From positions 211,065-275,064 of the forward strand of contig JBEBHP010000005.1 of assembly GCA_040080835.1 (NCBI GenBank): a stretch of 64,000 nt of DNA, written 5' to 3'. The notes beneath the pieces were generated by a model. The model did no database searches, was not told where the DNA came from, and saw only the letters and a list, made by a program, of their open reading frames with translations. Shown one piece after another: positions 17,865-25,866 of this stretch (position 1 is its first letter; every line of letters starts with the position of its first letter). Origin of the DNA: SZUA-430 sp040080835. GTDB taxonomy: Bacteria; Pseudomonadota; Alphaproteobacteria; Micropepsales; Micropepsaceae. Made by a program: the position numbers and the translations under genes.

Positions 17865-18847
17865 GCCGCGCGCAAGTTGTCCGCGCACTCTCCGATGACC
17901 TTTCGAGCCTGCGTCTCGAGGAGCGTATTGTACCGGCGCCACCATCCGGCATGGTGAAGGTTCGCCTGAGAGCGGCCAGCGTGAACTTCCCTGACATTTT
18001 GATGGTGCAAGGCAAATATCAGCTGAAGCCCGAGCTCCCCTTTACTCCTGGTATGGAAGGAGCCGGCGATATCATCGAAGTCGGTGAGGGCGTTGCGGAT
18101 CTCCACGTTGGAGACAAGGTGGTGCTCGGGTCCCGATATGGGTGTTATGCCGACGAGATCAATGTGCCGTCGACGCTTGTGCGTGCGCTGCCCGCCGGCT
18201 TCAGTTATGCCCAAGGTGCCTCGTACCCCACGGCCTATCTGACCGCCTATGTTGGCCTCGTGCGACGAGGATGTCTGCAGGCTGGCGAGACGTTGCTCGT
18301 GCACGGCGCGGCTGGTGGCGTCGGGCTGGCGGCAGTTGATCTCGGAAAAATCCTCGGTGCAAAGGTGATTGCCACGGCTTCAACGCCTGCAAAGAGATCT
18401 TTCCTGAAAACCTACGGCGCGGATCATGTGCTTGAGAACAGGGGATTTCGCGAACATGTAAAGGCGTTGACCAACGGACGTGGCGCCGACGTCATTTACG
18501 ATCCAGTCGGCGGTGATGTTTTTGACGAGAGTGTGCGCTGCATCGCCTTTGACGGGCGATTGCTCGTCATCGGCTTTGCGGGCGGTCGGATTCCGATGAT
18601 CGGCGCAAACATGCCCCTGATAAAGGGTTTTTCGGTCGTTGGCGTTCGCGCGGGAGAGTATGGACGACAGTTTCCTGACCGCGGTGCGCAAAACCTGCGT
18701 GCAGTAAACGACCTCGCCATGTCGGGCAAGGTCCGTCCTCATGTGCATGCAGTCTTGCCACTGGAAAAGGCACTCGAAGCGATGGCCTTGCTACAAACAC
18801 GCCAGGTGATCGGCAAGGCAGTGCTGAGCATGGATGCTGTCGATTGA
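17861..18847 (+). CDS. NADPH:quinone reductase-like zinc-independent MDR
   Basis: A 328-residue medium-chain dehydrogenase/reductase. The N-terminal GroES-like domain has PGMEGAGDIIEVGEGV, and the nucleotide-binding domain has LVHGAAGGVGLAAVDLGK. Zinc-ligand cysteines are absent, which places it with the quinone oxidoreductase (QOR)/enoyl reductase group. It follows the HSL-type hydrolase with a four-base overlap. It could reduce quinones or enoyl thioesters. Confidence 0.85.
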   Translation: MSRAQVVRALSDDLSSLRLEERIVPAPPSGMVKVRLRAASVNFPDILMVQGKYQLKPELPFTPGMEGAGDIIEVGEGVADLHVGDKVVLGSRYGCYADEINVPSTLVRALPAGFSYAQGASYPTAYLTAYVGLVRRGCLQAGETLLVHGAAGGVGLAAVDLGKILGAKVIATASTPAKRSFLKTYGADHVLENRGFREHVKALTNGRGADVIYDPVGGDVFDESVRCIAFDGRLLVIGFAGGRIPMIGANMPLIKGFSVVGVRAGEYGRQFPDRGAQNLRAVNDLAMSGKVRPHVHAVLPLEKALEAMALLQTRQVIGKAVLSMDAVD

Positions 18848-18848
18848 G

Positions 18849-19748
18849 CTAGACAGTTCGCTTTGTACGATCCTTGTCGTTTGCCGACTTGATCATGTTG
18901 CGGATGCTTTCCCAATCGCTGTCGCCAAGCTTTGACAGTTGCGAGAAGTTACCGCCGCCAGCCAGGAACCCTCCGCCATCAATGGCAATCGTTTCGCCTG
19001 TCAGATAGTCACAGCCGTCTGACATCAGAAAAGTCGCCAGGTTACGCAGTTCGTGCATTTCACCGACGCGGCCCATCGGGTTTCCGGCGGAAGAATTTGT
19101 CTCGCTGCCCATTGTATCGGATCTCATGTTGCCCGGGTTCAAACGCTCCCATGCGCCTTTGGTGGGGAAGGGGCCGGGCGCGATGGCGTTCAGACGAATA
19201 TTGTGCGGTGCCCATTCTACGGCCAGCGATTTTGTCATGATGTTGAGGCCAGCTTTCGACATTGCGGATGGCACCGTGAATGGCCCGCCGTTCCATACCC
19301 ATGTGGTCAGAATCGTGATCACATTCGCCTTGTGCTTCTGTTCGATCCAGCGCTTGCCCGCTGCGAGGGTTACGTAAAATGTGCCATGGAAGACAATGTT
19401 GGCGATGGCGTTAAAACCATTCGGCGAGAGGTCCTTGGTTCTGCTTATGAAGTTTCCGGCAGCGTTGTTCACCAATCCATCCAGCGGTCCTTCATTGAAG
19501 ATGCGGGTCATCATGTCTTCGACGGCGTCCGCTACCCTGATGTCGCATTCGAGTGCCGTAACGCGTGCGCTGTTTGCCTTGGACAGTTCCTTTGCGGTTT
19601 CCTCAACGACGCTTCCGCGGCGACCGCAGATGTATACCGTCGCGCCAAGTTTCGCGTACTCGTCGGCCATTTCCCGGCCCAGTCCGGTGCCGCCGCCGGT
19701 CACAAGAATACGTTTGCCCTTCAGTAGGTCGTTGCGAAACATGGTCAT
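18849..19748 (-). CDS. SDR of the 2,4-dienoyl-CoA reductase type
   Basis: A 299-residue SDR with TGGGTGLGREMADEY at the N-terminus and NNAAGNF later. The position of the usual catalytic tyrosine is serine in VPSAMSKAGL, followed by the lysine; this replacement is characteristic of eukaryotic-type 2,4-dienoyl-CoA reductases (DECR), which use another tyrosine. The segment MTKSLAVEWAPHNIRLNAIAPGP fits that group. It would help degrade unsaturated fatty acids with even-position double bonds. ATG 19748 follows GAGGAAACC. It converges with the quinone reductase one base away. Confidence 0.85.
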   Translation of the reverse strand: MTMFRNDLLKGKRILVTGGGTGLGREMADEYAKLGATVYICGRRGSVVEETAKELSKANSARVTALECDIRVADAVEDMMTRIFNEGPLDGLVNNAAGNFISRTKDLSPNGFNAIANIVFHGTFYVTLAAGKRWIEQKHKANVITILTTWVWNGGPFTVPSAMSKAGLNIMTKSLAVEWAPHNIRLNAIAPGPFPTKGAWERLNPGNMRSDTMGSETNSSAGNPMGRVGEMHELRNLATFLMSDGCDYLTGETIAIDGGGFLAGGGNFSQLSKLGDSDWESIRNMIKSANDKDRTKRTV

Positions 19749-19801
19749 GTCGGGGTTTCCTCAAGATGTGTGTCGGGATTTTACAACTACTAACCACGAG
19801 G

Positions 19802-20734
19802 TCAGCGTGGCGGCAACAGGTTCGTCAGTTCCTCGACGTGTGAAGCGGCATCGACCGATGCGCCTTCTGCAATCGAAACGATGCGGGGAGCGATCAAGGT
19901 CAGCCCCGTTTTTCTGCGCTTTGATGTAGTCACGCCGTCAAAGGATACGTGCAGCACCATCGCGGCAACGCTGGAATGCTGAACTTCGGTTGCTGGACCG
20001 AAACGCCTGACTGCAGATTTCGTCGTGAAGACCTCTATCGGTGACTGGTGTTGACCCGCTTCAACCCTGCCGACGGGCACAAGGACTTCACCATTCCAGA
20101 CGCCGATCGTGCAGAGCAGCGGGGATGTGCGAGAGCGTCCCTTCTCAACATACAACAGCACGGCTTCGATCGTTCCCGGGTTCAATTCAACATCCACCAG
20201 AAACAGATCTGCCTGCTTGCCGGGTCTGCCCGTCGGAACCAAAGCAAAAGTTGCCGGGATGCGGCAGGCGCCAAATACATCAGTAAGCAACGTTTCGCTG
20301 ACGGGGCTCCGGAATGCTCCTGTCAGGTACTTGATCAGAAGGTGGCGGCCTGACACATCACAGGTGTCGAGCAAGCTCACAACCAATTTTGGAAGCGCTG
20401 ACGGGCCGGCAGATTTCAGCATTTCCAGGACGCCACTGGGTGTCGGCTCCCGGTTCGTGCCATGGCTGGATTGCCACAATAGGGCAATCGTTTCTGAAGT
20501 GTCCCCGACAAACTTGCGGGACAGCGCATAAAGGGCATCGCTTACTCGCTCGCGAATGAGCGCGCGCAGCAAGGCAGGCTTCACGTGGCGAAATCTGGGC
20601 GACGAGAGCATTGCTGCTACAGCTGCACGGTCGTCGTCAGATACAGTGGAGAGATAGTGCCGCAGCAGCCTGACCTGATCCTCTGGTTCGGCAATGTAGC
20701 TCAATTGCTCGATGATCGCCCCGAACCGATTCAT
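19802..20734 (-). CDS. LigB-family DNA ligase-like protein lacking the nucleotidyltransferase domain
   Basis: This 310-residue frame resembles the two ends of the roughly 530-residue bacterial ATP-dependent ligase found with repair helicase and exonuclease genes. Residues 1-155 (MNRFGAIIEQLSYIAEPEDQ on, with LYALSRKFVGDTSETIALLW and DVSGRHLLIKYLTGAFR) match the N-terminal DNA-binding domain. Residues about 180-305 match the OB domain: TIEAVLLYVEKG, GVWNGEVLVPVG, VRRFGPATEV, SFDGVTTSKRRKTG and PRIVSI. Between them only about 20 residues remain; the adenylation motif KxDG and motifs III-V are absent. The frame has no stop or shift. The start overlaps the exonuclease stop by ATGA. It cannot be an active ligase alone; a DNA-binding or scaffold role, or decay in progress, are the options. 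Confidence 0.8.
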   Translation of the reverse strand: MNRFGAIIEQLSYIAEPEDQVRLLRHYLSTVSDDDRAAVAAMLSSPRFRHVKPALLRALIRERVSDALYALSRKFVGDTSETIALLWQSSHGTNREPTPSGVLEMLKSAGPSALPKLVVSLLDTCDVSGRHLLIKYLTGAFRSPVSETLLTDVFGACRIPATFALVPTGRPGKQADLFLVDVELNPGTIEAVLLYVEKGRSRTSPLLCTIGVWNGEVLVPVGRVEAGQHQSPIEVFTTKSAVRRFGPATEVQHSSVAAMVLHVSFDGVTTSKRRKTGLTLIAPRIVSIAEGASVDAASHVEELTNLLPPR

Positions 20735-21744
20735 TGTGGCGGGCCACCTTCAGCGCCATATCCTGCGATCGAGAGTGGCCGGGCTGTCATGCCCTTGGCA
20801 GTCGCCCATTCGATCAGCGCCTTCTCCTCGCCATGAGTGATCCAAAGTTCCTGTGGCGCAATTTCTTCTGCGGTCCTTGTAAGTTCTGACCAATCAGCGT
20901 GATCAGAGATGACAAGCGGCAGGTCACCACCACCCTGTCGCGCGCGGTTTTGAACGCGCATCCAGCCGCTCGCAAAGCTTGTGATCGGGTTTGGGCCGGT
21001 TTCGGACGTCAGAGATGCACGCGCGGATGGCGGGGCAATCACAATTTGACCGACAAGTTCTTCAGCAGACTGCTGTTCCAAAAGTTTTAAGGCGCCCAGC
21101 GGGACGCCGTTTGCTTCATATACTGCACAAAGTTTCGCAGTTGAGCTGTCAACAAATATCGGAGCATCGAATCCAGCAAGGCGCAGCATCGCGATGAGAC
21201 GTTGCGCCTTGCCCAGCGAGTATGCCGCGATGAAGTGGGTTCGGTCGGAAAAAATCTGAAGGGATTGGAGCAGCTTGCTGATTTCCTGTGCCGGTGGGGG
21301 ATGCCGGAATATGGGTAAGCCAAAGGTTGCTTCCGAGACAAAGATATCGCATGGCACCACTTCGAACGGAGGGCAGGTTGGGTCGCGTTCACGCTTGTAG
21401 TCTCCTGAAACGACAACGCGCTTGCCGGCCACTTCAACAACGACCTGTGCAGATCCAATGACATGGCCGGCCGGCTTCAGGGTTATGGAGGCGTTTCCGA
21501 GTTTGATGGTTTCATTCAAGCGGGATGTCTGGCTTGATTTCGCGAAGTTCTCACCGTACCGCGAAGACATTACGTCGAGCGTTTCTCTGGTTGCGAGAAC
21601 CGCTCCATGGCCCGGTCGGGCATGATCGGAGTGACCGTGAGTGATAACGGCGCGCGACACCTTTCGAACAGGGTCGATGTAGAAGTCCCCCTGTTCGCAA
21701 TATAGGCCCGAGGGCGTCAGTTTCAGAACGAGAGTAGCATCCAT
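20731..21744 (-). CDS. ligase-associated DNA exonuclease (metallo-beta-lactamase fold)
   Basis: A 337-residue MBL-fold nuclease of the beta-CASP-like group seen in ligase-associated repair clusters. Metal ligands are visible in HGHSDH (H36, H38, D40, H41), then GHVIGS, GDYKRERDPTCPP, and EATFGLPIF. The last histidines lie in ISDHADW and THGEEKAL. It should process DNA ends for repair, together with the Lhr-type helicase, ligase and PdeM. The start of the ligase-like gene overlaps its stop by four bases. It lies nine bases downstream of the RidA-like gene. Confidence 0.9.
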   Translation of the reverse strand: MDATLVLKLTPSGLYCEQGDFYIDPVRKVSRAVITHGHSDHARPGHGAVLATRETLDVMSSRYGENFAKSSQTSRLNETIKLGNASITLKPAGHVIGSAQVVVEVAGKRVVVSGDYKRERDPTCPPFEVVPCDIFVSEATFGLPIFRHPPPAQEISKLLQSLQIFSDRTHFIAAYSLGKAQRLIAMLRLAGFDAPIFVDSSTAKLCAVYEANGVPLGALKLLEQQSAEELVGQIVIAPPSARASLTSETGPNPITSFASGWMRVQNRARQGGGDLPLVISDHADWSELTRTAEEIAPQELWITHGEEKALIEWATAKGMTARPLSIAGYGAEGGPPQ

Positions 21745-21753
21745 CTGTCTGTG

Positions 21754-22140
21754 TCAGACATTTCCCATGTAGGCCAAGCATTCGAGTTCGACCTGGGCTC
21801 CGAGCGCCAGGCCATTGGCGCCAAACGCAGAGCGTGCCGGAAGTCGACTGGAGTTGAAGTAAGAAGCATACACCTTGTTGAAATCCGACCATTTACCCAT
21901 GTCGGCGAGCATCACCGTACACTTGATGACATGGTCAAACGACAGTCCGTTCCGGGAAAGGACGCGTCCAATGTTCTCCATCGTCTGGCGAGCCTCTGCT
22001 TCCATGCCGCCGGGGACAAGTTGCAGTTTGCCGGGAATGTTTCCGAGACATCCGGACAGGTAAAGGACGTCGCCGACGCGCACGGCTTCGCTGAACGGAA
22101 GCCCAGCGGCCTTGAATTGTGGTGATGAAATGTATTGCAT
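21754..22140 (-). CDS. RidA family protein (YjgF/YER057c/UK114)
   Basis: A 128-residue RidA-like protein. ATG 22140 has an AGGAGAAG site, so the seven codons open before it are not used. Family features are VRVGDVLYLSGCLGN near the N-terminus and VMLADMGKWSDFNKVYASYF; the C-terminal ARSAFGANGLALGAQVELEC contains Gly in place of the RidA arginine that grips the imine carboxylate (R105 in E. coli), so the deaminase activity may be lost or altered. It is the first gene of the - strand unit leading to the exonuclease and ligase-like gene, and it diverges from the helicase gene. Confidence 0.8.
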   Translation of the reverse strand: MQYISSPQFKAAGLPFSEAVRVGDVLYLSGCLGNIPGKLQLVPGGMEAEARQTMENIGRVLSRNGLSFDHVIKCTVMLADMGKWSDFNKVYASYFNSSRLPARSAFGANGLALGAQVELECLAYMGNV

Positions 22141-22216
22141 CTCGCTTCTCCTTCCGGGCACCTGTTGTGCTGTTTTATAGAGCAGCGTCCTTGCGCAGAG
22201 CGAGCAAAACCTTGAA

Positions 22217-24793
22217 ATGAGCGCCGGTCAGGCAAAAGATGATGATGTGTTGCCTGCGGGATTTCGGGCATGGTTTCAGTCCCGGGGCTGGCAGCCGCGG
22301 CCATTTCAGCTTGAATTGCTGGAGGCCGCACAAGCGGGACAGAATGTGCTGCTGACTGCTCCGACAGGCGGTGGCAAGACTCTGGCAGGATTTCTTCCCA
22401 GCCTTGTGGAACTTTCACAAGAGTCCCGGAAGGTTGCAGTTCCCGATGTGAGCCGTTCAACCATCGTTTCTTCCAATAATCCTGTCGTGGAACGATTGAG
22501 GCAGCGAGCAGCCCAGCGCCCGCGCGGCATCCACACACTGTATCTTTCTCCGCTCAAGGCACTTGCAGTCGATATCGCGCGGAACCTCGAGATGCCGGTG
22601 AAGGAGATGGGTCTCAAAATCAGGCTGGAAACGCGAACGGGAGACACGTCTGCACATCGCCGGCAGCGACAGAAAATGATGCCTCCGGACATCTTGCTGA
22701 CAACCCCGGAACAACTTGCGTTGTTGCTGGCTACGCGAGAGGCACCAATGATGTTCTCAACGCTTTCCTGCGTAATCCTGGATGAGTTGCACGCTCTGGC
22801 ACACTCGAAACGAGGAGATCTGCTTGCTCTTGGGCTCGCCAGACTGTCGACGCATGCGCCGGGACACCGTCGAGTCGGCCTTTCTGCTACCGTTGATGAT
22901 CCTGAAGTGCTGGCGCGATACCTGGCTCCCCAGCAACCTGGCAAGATGCAGCTGGCTCGCGTTGTTCGTGGCGCGCCTGGGGCTCAACCAAATATTTCGA
23001 TCATGGATACCGAGGAAGATGTTCCCTGGGCCGGACACATGGCCCGTCATGCCATGCATGACATCCTGGCGGCGATCAATGGCGCCAAGACCGCACTGGT
23101 TTTCGTCAATACACGCATGCAGGCGGAATTCATCTTCCAGGAACTCTGGGGCATCAATTCGGAAAACCTGCCCATCGCGCTGCATCATGGTTCACTTGCG
23201 CCGGAGCAGCGGCGAAAGGTCGAAGCGGCAATGACGAAGGGCACTCTGCGCGGGGTCGTTTGCACGTCGACGCTTGATCTTGGCATTGACTGGGGCGCGG
23301 TTGATCTTGTGATCAACGTTGGTGCGCCGAAGGGTGCAAGTCGTATCGCACAGCGTATCGGTCGTTCCAATCACCGCATGAACGAGCCAAGCCGCGCGTT
23401 GCTGGTTCCGGCCAACCGGTTTGAAGTGATCGAATGCGAGGCCGCCCGTGAGGCCCTTTTGCGAGGCGAGCTTGACGGCGAAAAAGCCCGGGATGGGGCG
23501 CTGGATGTGCTTGCCCAACATGTTCTGGGGTCTGCCGTTGCCGCACCGTTTCAAGCTGATGACCTGTTCCGGGAAGTGACGAGAGCGGCACCGTATTCCG
23601 CTTTATCGCGCAAGGATTTTGACAGTGTACTCGACTATGTTGCGACGGGGGGCTATGCGCTGAAGGCGTATGAACGTTTCGCGAAGCTCAAGCAGACGGC
23701 TGAAGGCTTGTGGAGAATTGCTTCGCCGCAAGTGGCTCAACGGTACAGGCTGAATTGCGGGACCATTGTTGAAGTTCCAATGCTCAAGGTTCGTGTCGTG
23801 CGCAACTATCGCGGGCCCAGGGTCACCTATGCAGGGCGCGTGCTGGGACAGGTTGAAGAGTGGTTCCTGCAACAGTTGTCGCCAGGCGACACTTTTCTGT
23901 TTGCGGGACAAGTCCTGAAGTTTGAATCGATTGTCGAAATGGAAGCAATTGTGACGCCGGGCCCGCCGGGCAATCCCAAGATACCTTCGTTTGAGGGTGG
24001 CAAGTTTCCTCTTTCCACTTTTCTGGCGCAGCGTGTGCGCGAGATGATTGCCGACCCGAAGCGTTGGGAATTCCTGCCTGATCAGGTGAAAGAGTGGCTT
24101 TCCGTTCAGCGCCAGCGCTCAGTATTGCCACGCGCGGATCAGTTGCTGATTGAAACTTTCCCGAGAGGCGGACGGCACTATCTGGTGTGCTATCCGTTTG
24201 ATGGACGCCTGTGCCACCAGTCGCTTGGCATGCTGCTTACCCGACGACTTGAACGTCTGGGCATGAAGCCTCTGGGATTTGTGGCAAGCGAGTATTCACT
24301 TGCGATCTGGGCCCTCGGCAAGCTTCACACGCTCAACATGAACCAGTTGTTCGACGAAGACATGATGGGTGACGACCTTGACGCTTGGCTCGCAGAGTCT
24401 GCTTTGCTCAAGCGAAGCTTTCGGACTTGCGCTGTCATTGCGGGGTTGATCGAGCGACGAAATCCGAGAGAAGAAAAGTCGGGCCGGCAAGTGACCTTCT
24501 CATCCGATCTGATTTATGACGTCCTGAGAACGCATGAACCCGATCACATTCTTCTGAAATCCGCTTATGAGGATGCGGCTTCCGGCTCCCTGGACATTCT
24601 GCGGCTGGGTGCACTGCTGAAGCGGATCAAGGGTCATATCGTATTGCAAAAGCTGGAGCGCGTTTCTCCGCTCGCTGTTCCGGTGCTGCTGGATATCGGA
24701 AGGGTGCCGGTGGGAAGCGACGCCAGCGAGGCGTTGCTGGCTGAGGCAAGCGATGACCTGGTGTTGGACGCGATGACTGTCAGACCGTCCTGA
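22217..24793 (+). CDS. ligase-associated DNA damage response DEXH helicase (Lhr-type)
   Basis: An 858-residue superfamily 2 helicase of the Lhr-like group. Walker A TAPTGGGKT is at residues 47-55 and the DELH box near residue 190; RGVVCTSTLDLGIDWG and QRIGRSNHRM are motifs V and VI. The Lhr core domain follows, then a C-terminal part rich in family-specific sequence (KFPLSTFLAQRVREM). It is the length expected for the helicase that pairs with LigB, exonuclease and PdeM in DNA damage response. It reads divergently from the RidA/exonuclease/ligase unit across 76 bases. Its 3' end overlaps the pentapeptide gene by 14 bases. Confidence 0.9.
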   Translation: MSAGQAKDDDVLPAGFRAWFQSRGWQPRPFQLELLEAAQAGQNVLLTAPTGGGKTLAGFLPSLVELSQESRKVAVPDVSRSTIVSSNNPVVERLRQRAAQRPRGIHTLYLSPLKALAVDIARNLEMPVKEMGLKIRLETRTGDTSAHRRQRQKMMPPDILLTTPEQLALLLATREAPMMFSTLSCVILDELHALAHSKRGDLLALGLARLSTHAPGHRRVGLSATVDDPEVLARYLAPQQPGKMQLARVVRGAPGAQPNISIMDTEEDVPWAGHMARHAMHDILAAINGAKTALVFVNTRMQAEFIFQELWGINSENLPIALHHGSLAPEQRRKVEAAMTKGTLRGVVCTSTLDLGIDWGAVDLVINVGAPKGASRIAQRIGRSNHRMNEPSRALLVPANRFEVIECEAAREALLRGELDGEKARDGALDVLAQHVLGSAVAAPFQADDLFREVTRAAPYSALSRKDFDSVLDYVATGGYALKAYERFAKLKQTAEGLWRIASPQVAQRYRLNCGTIVEVPMLKVRVVRNYRGPRVTYAGRVLGQVEEWFLQQLSPGDTFLFAGQVLKFESIVEMEAIVTPGPPGNPKIPSFEGGKFPLSTFLAQRVREMIADPKRWEFLPDQVKEWLSVQRQRSVLPRADQLLIETFPRGGRHYLVCYPFDGRLCHQSLGMLLTRRLERLGMKPLGFVASEYSLAIWALGKLHTLNMNQLFDEDMMGDDLDAWLAESALLKRSFRTCAVIAGLIERRNPREEKSGRQVTFSSDLIYDVLRTHEPDHILLKSAYEDAASGSLDILRLGALLKRIKGHIVLQKLERVSPLAVPVLLDIGRVPVGSDASEALLAEASDDLVLDAMTVRPS

Positions 24794-25739
24794 TCTCGGG
24801 GACTACTACAGTCGTTGTTTCGGCCGGTTCGTCGGTCAGCGTGTGGAGGAGAATCGCGCGGCGCAGAGCGCCCTCAGTCAGCAGCGCGCCTCGCAAATCG
24901 GATGCGGTGAAGCTGGTCGCAATCAAGCTGGCATTTCGCATGTCAGCGGCTACCAGTTTGACGTTTTTCATGCATGCCCTGTCAAGGCGCGCACCGCGGA
25001 AATCTATGCCCGAAAAATCGTAGCCGTCAAACCTCTGGCCAGACAGATCATATCCCTGCAGGTCGAGGCGTGCGCCTTGCGCGCCGTTGGTGTCCAGCCA
25101 CTTCTGGTGTTCGACCAGAACGGAATCGAGTTTGGCTGCGCTAATGGGTTGCACGAAAGTTGCGATCATCTGGACATAGGCCGGCAAGTGATCACGGGCG
25201 TCAGGGCACTTTGCAAAGTTTGCGTCCTGAAGTTTGGCTCCATGAAAGTTCACATCTTTCAAGGACGTGCCGTCAAAGGAGGCGTTGCGGAGATCGCAAT
25301 GCGAAAAGTCGACATTGCTTGCCCTGACATTGTGCAGGGTCGCCGCAATCAGTCTCGCATGATTAAAGTTGGACCCATCCAGCACTGCTCCATTGAAATT
25401 CGTTCTGGCTGTTGTGATCGACGCGATTTTGTTGCTATAGCCCAGCACTGATGTTGCCCGGAATACAGCTTGCTGCAGACTAGCGTTGGTCAATTTGGCA
25501 TTCTCGAAGTCGCAGTTTTCAAAAATAGTCCTGTGCATGATTGCGCTGTCCAGGCACGCGCTGGCAAATGTGCAATCACGAAATTCGGCGCGCGTAAGGA
25601 TCGCGCGACGAAGCGAAGCTCCATCAAACCTCTTGTTCACAATCACGCGGTCGGCAAAATTCACACCGTCGAGGCACACACCCGTCAGGTTGTGCACGTC
25701 GTGCCCCGGCGGCAATGTTGTCTGAGCGCGCGAGTTCAT
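24780..25739 (-). CDS. pentapeptide repeat protein
   Basis: A 319-residue protein built largely of A(D/N)LxN-type pentapeptides, such as DGSNFNHARLIAATL, CDLRNASFDGTSLKD and GARLDRACMKNVKLVAADM, in at least two blocks separated by a helical insert around residues 185-225 (AKLDSVLVEHQKWLDTNGAQ). Such repeats fold as a right-handed quadrilateral beta helix. Some family members mimic DNA and protect gyrase, but none of that can be inferred here. ATG 25739 follows GAAGGAACG. Confidence 0.85.
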   Translation of the reverse strand: MNSRAQTTLPPGHDVHNLTGVCLDGVNFADRVIVNKRFDGASLRRAILTRAEFRDCTFASACLDSAIMHRTIFENCDFENAKLTNASLQQAVFRATSVLGYSNKIASITTARTNFNGAVLDGSNFNHARLIAATLHNVRASNVDFSHCDLRNASFDGTSLKDVNFHGAKLQDANFAKCPDARDHLPAYVQMIATFVQPISAAKLDSVLVEHQKWLDTNGAQGARLDLQGYDLSGQRFDGYDFSGIDFRGARLDRACMKNVKLVAADMRNASLIATSFTASDLRGALLTEGALRRAILLHTLTDEPAETTTVVVPEIRTV

Positions 25740-25866
25740 TCGCGTTCCTTCAATTTCTGATCGATGCTGCAAGTATCGGTTTTCACTCCTTAAGTTTGAG
25801 CCAGAAAACAGAGTGAAAGAACTCTTGCCGGAGTGTCTCAAATTGAGTCCGGCGACCGGATTTCTG

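Noticed and set aside
19802..20734. The ligase-like gene as a frameshifted pseudogene
   Set aside because: The frame is continuous over 310 codons with ligase-like sequence on both sides of the gap, so the domain loss is a clean in-frame event.
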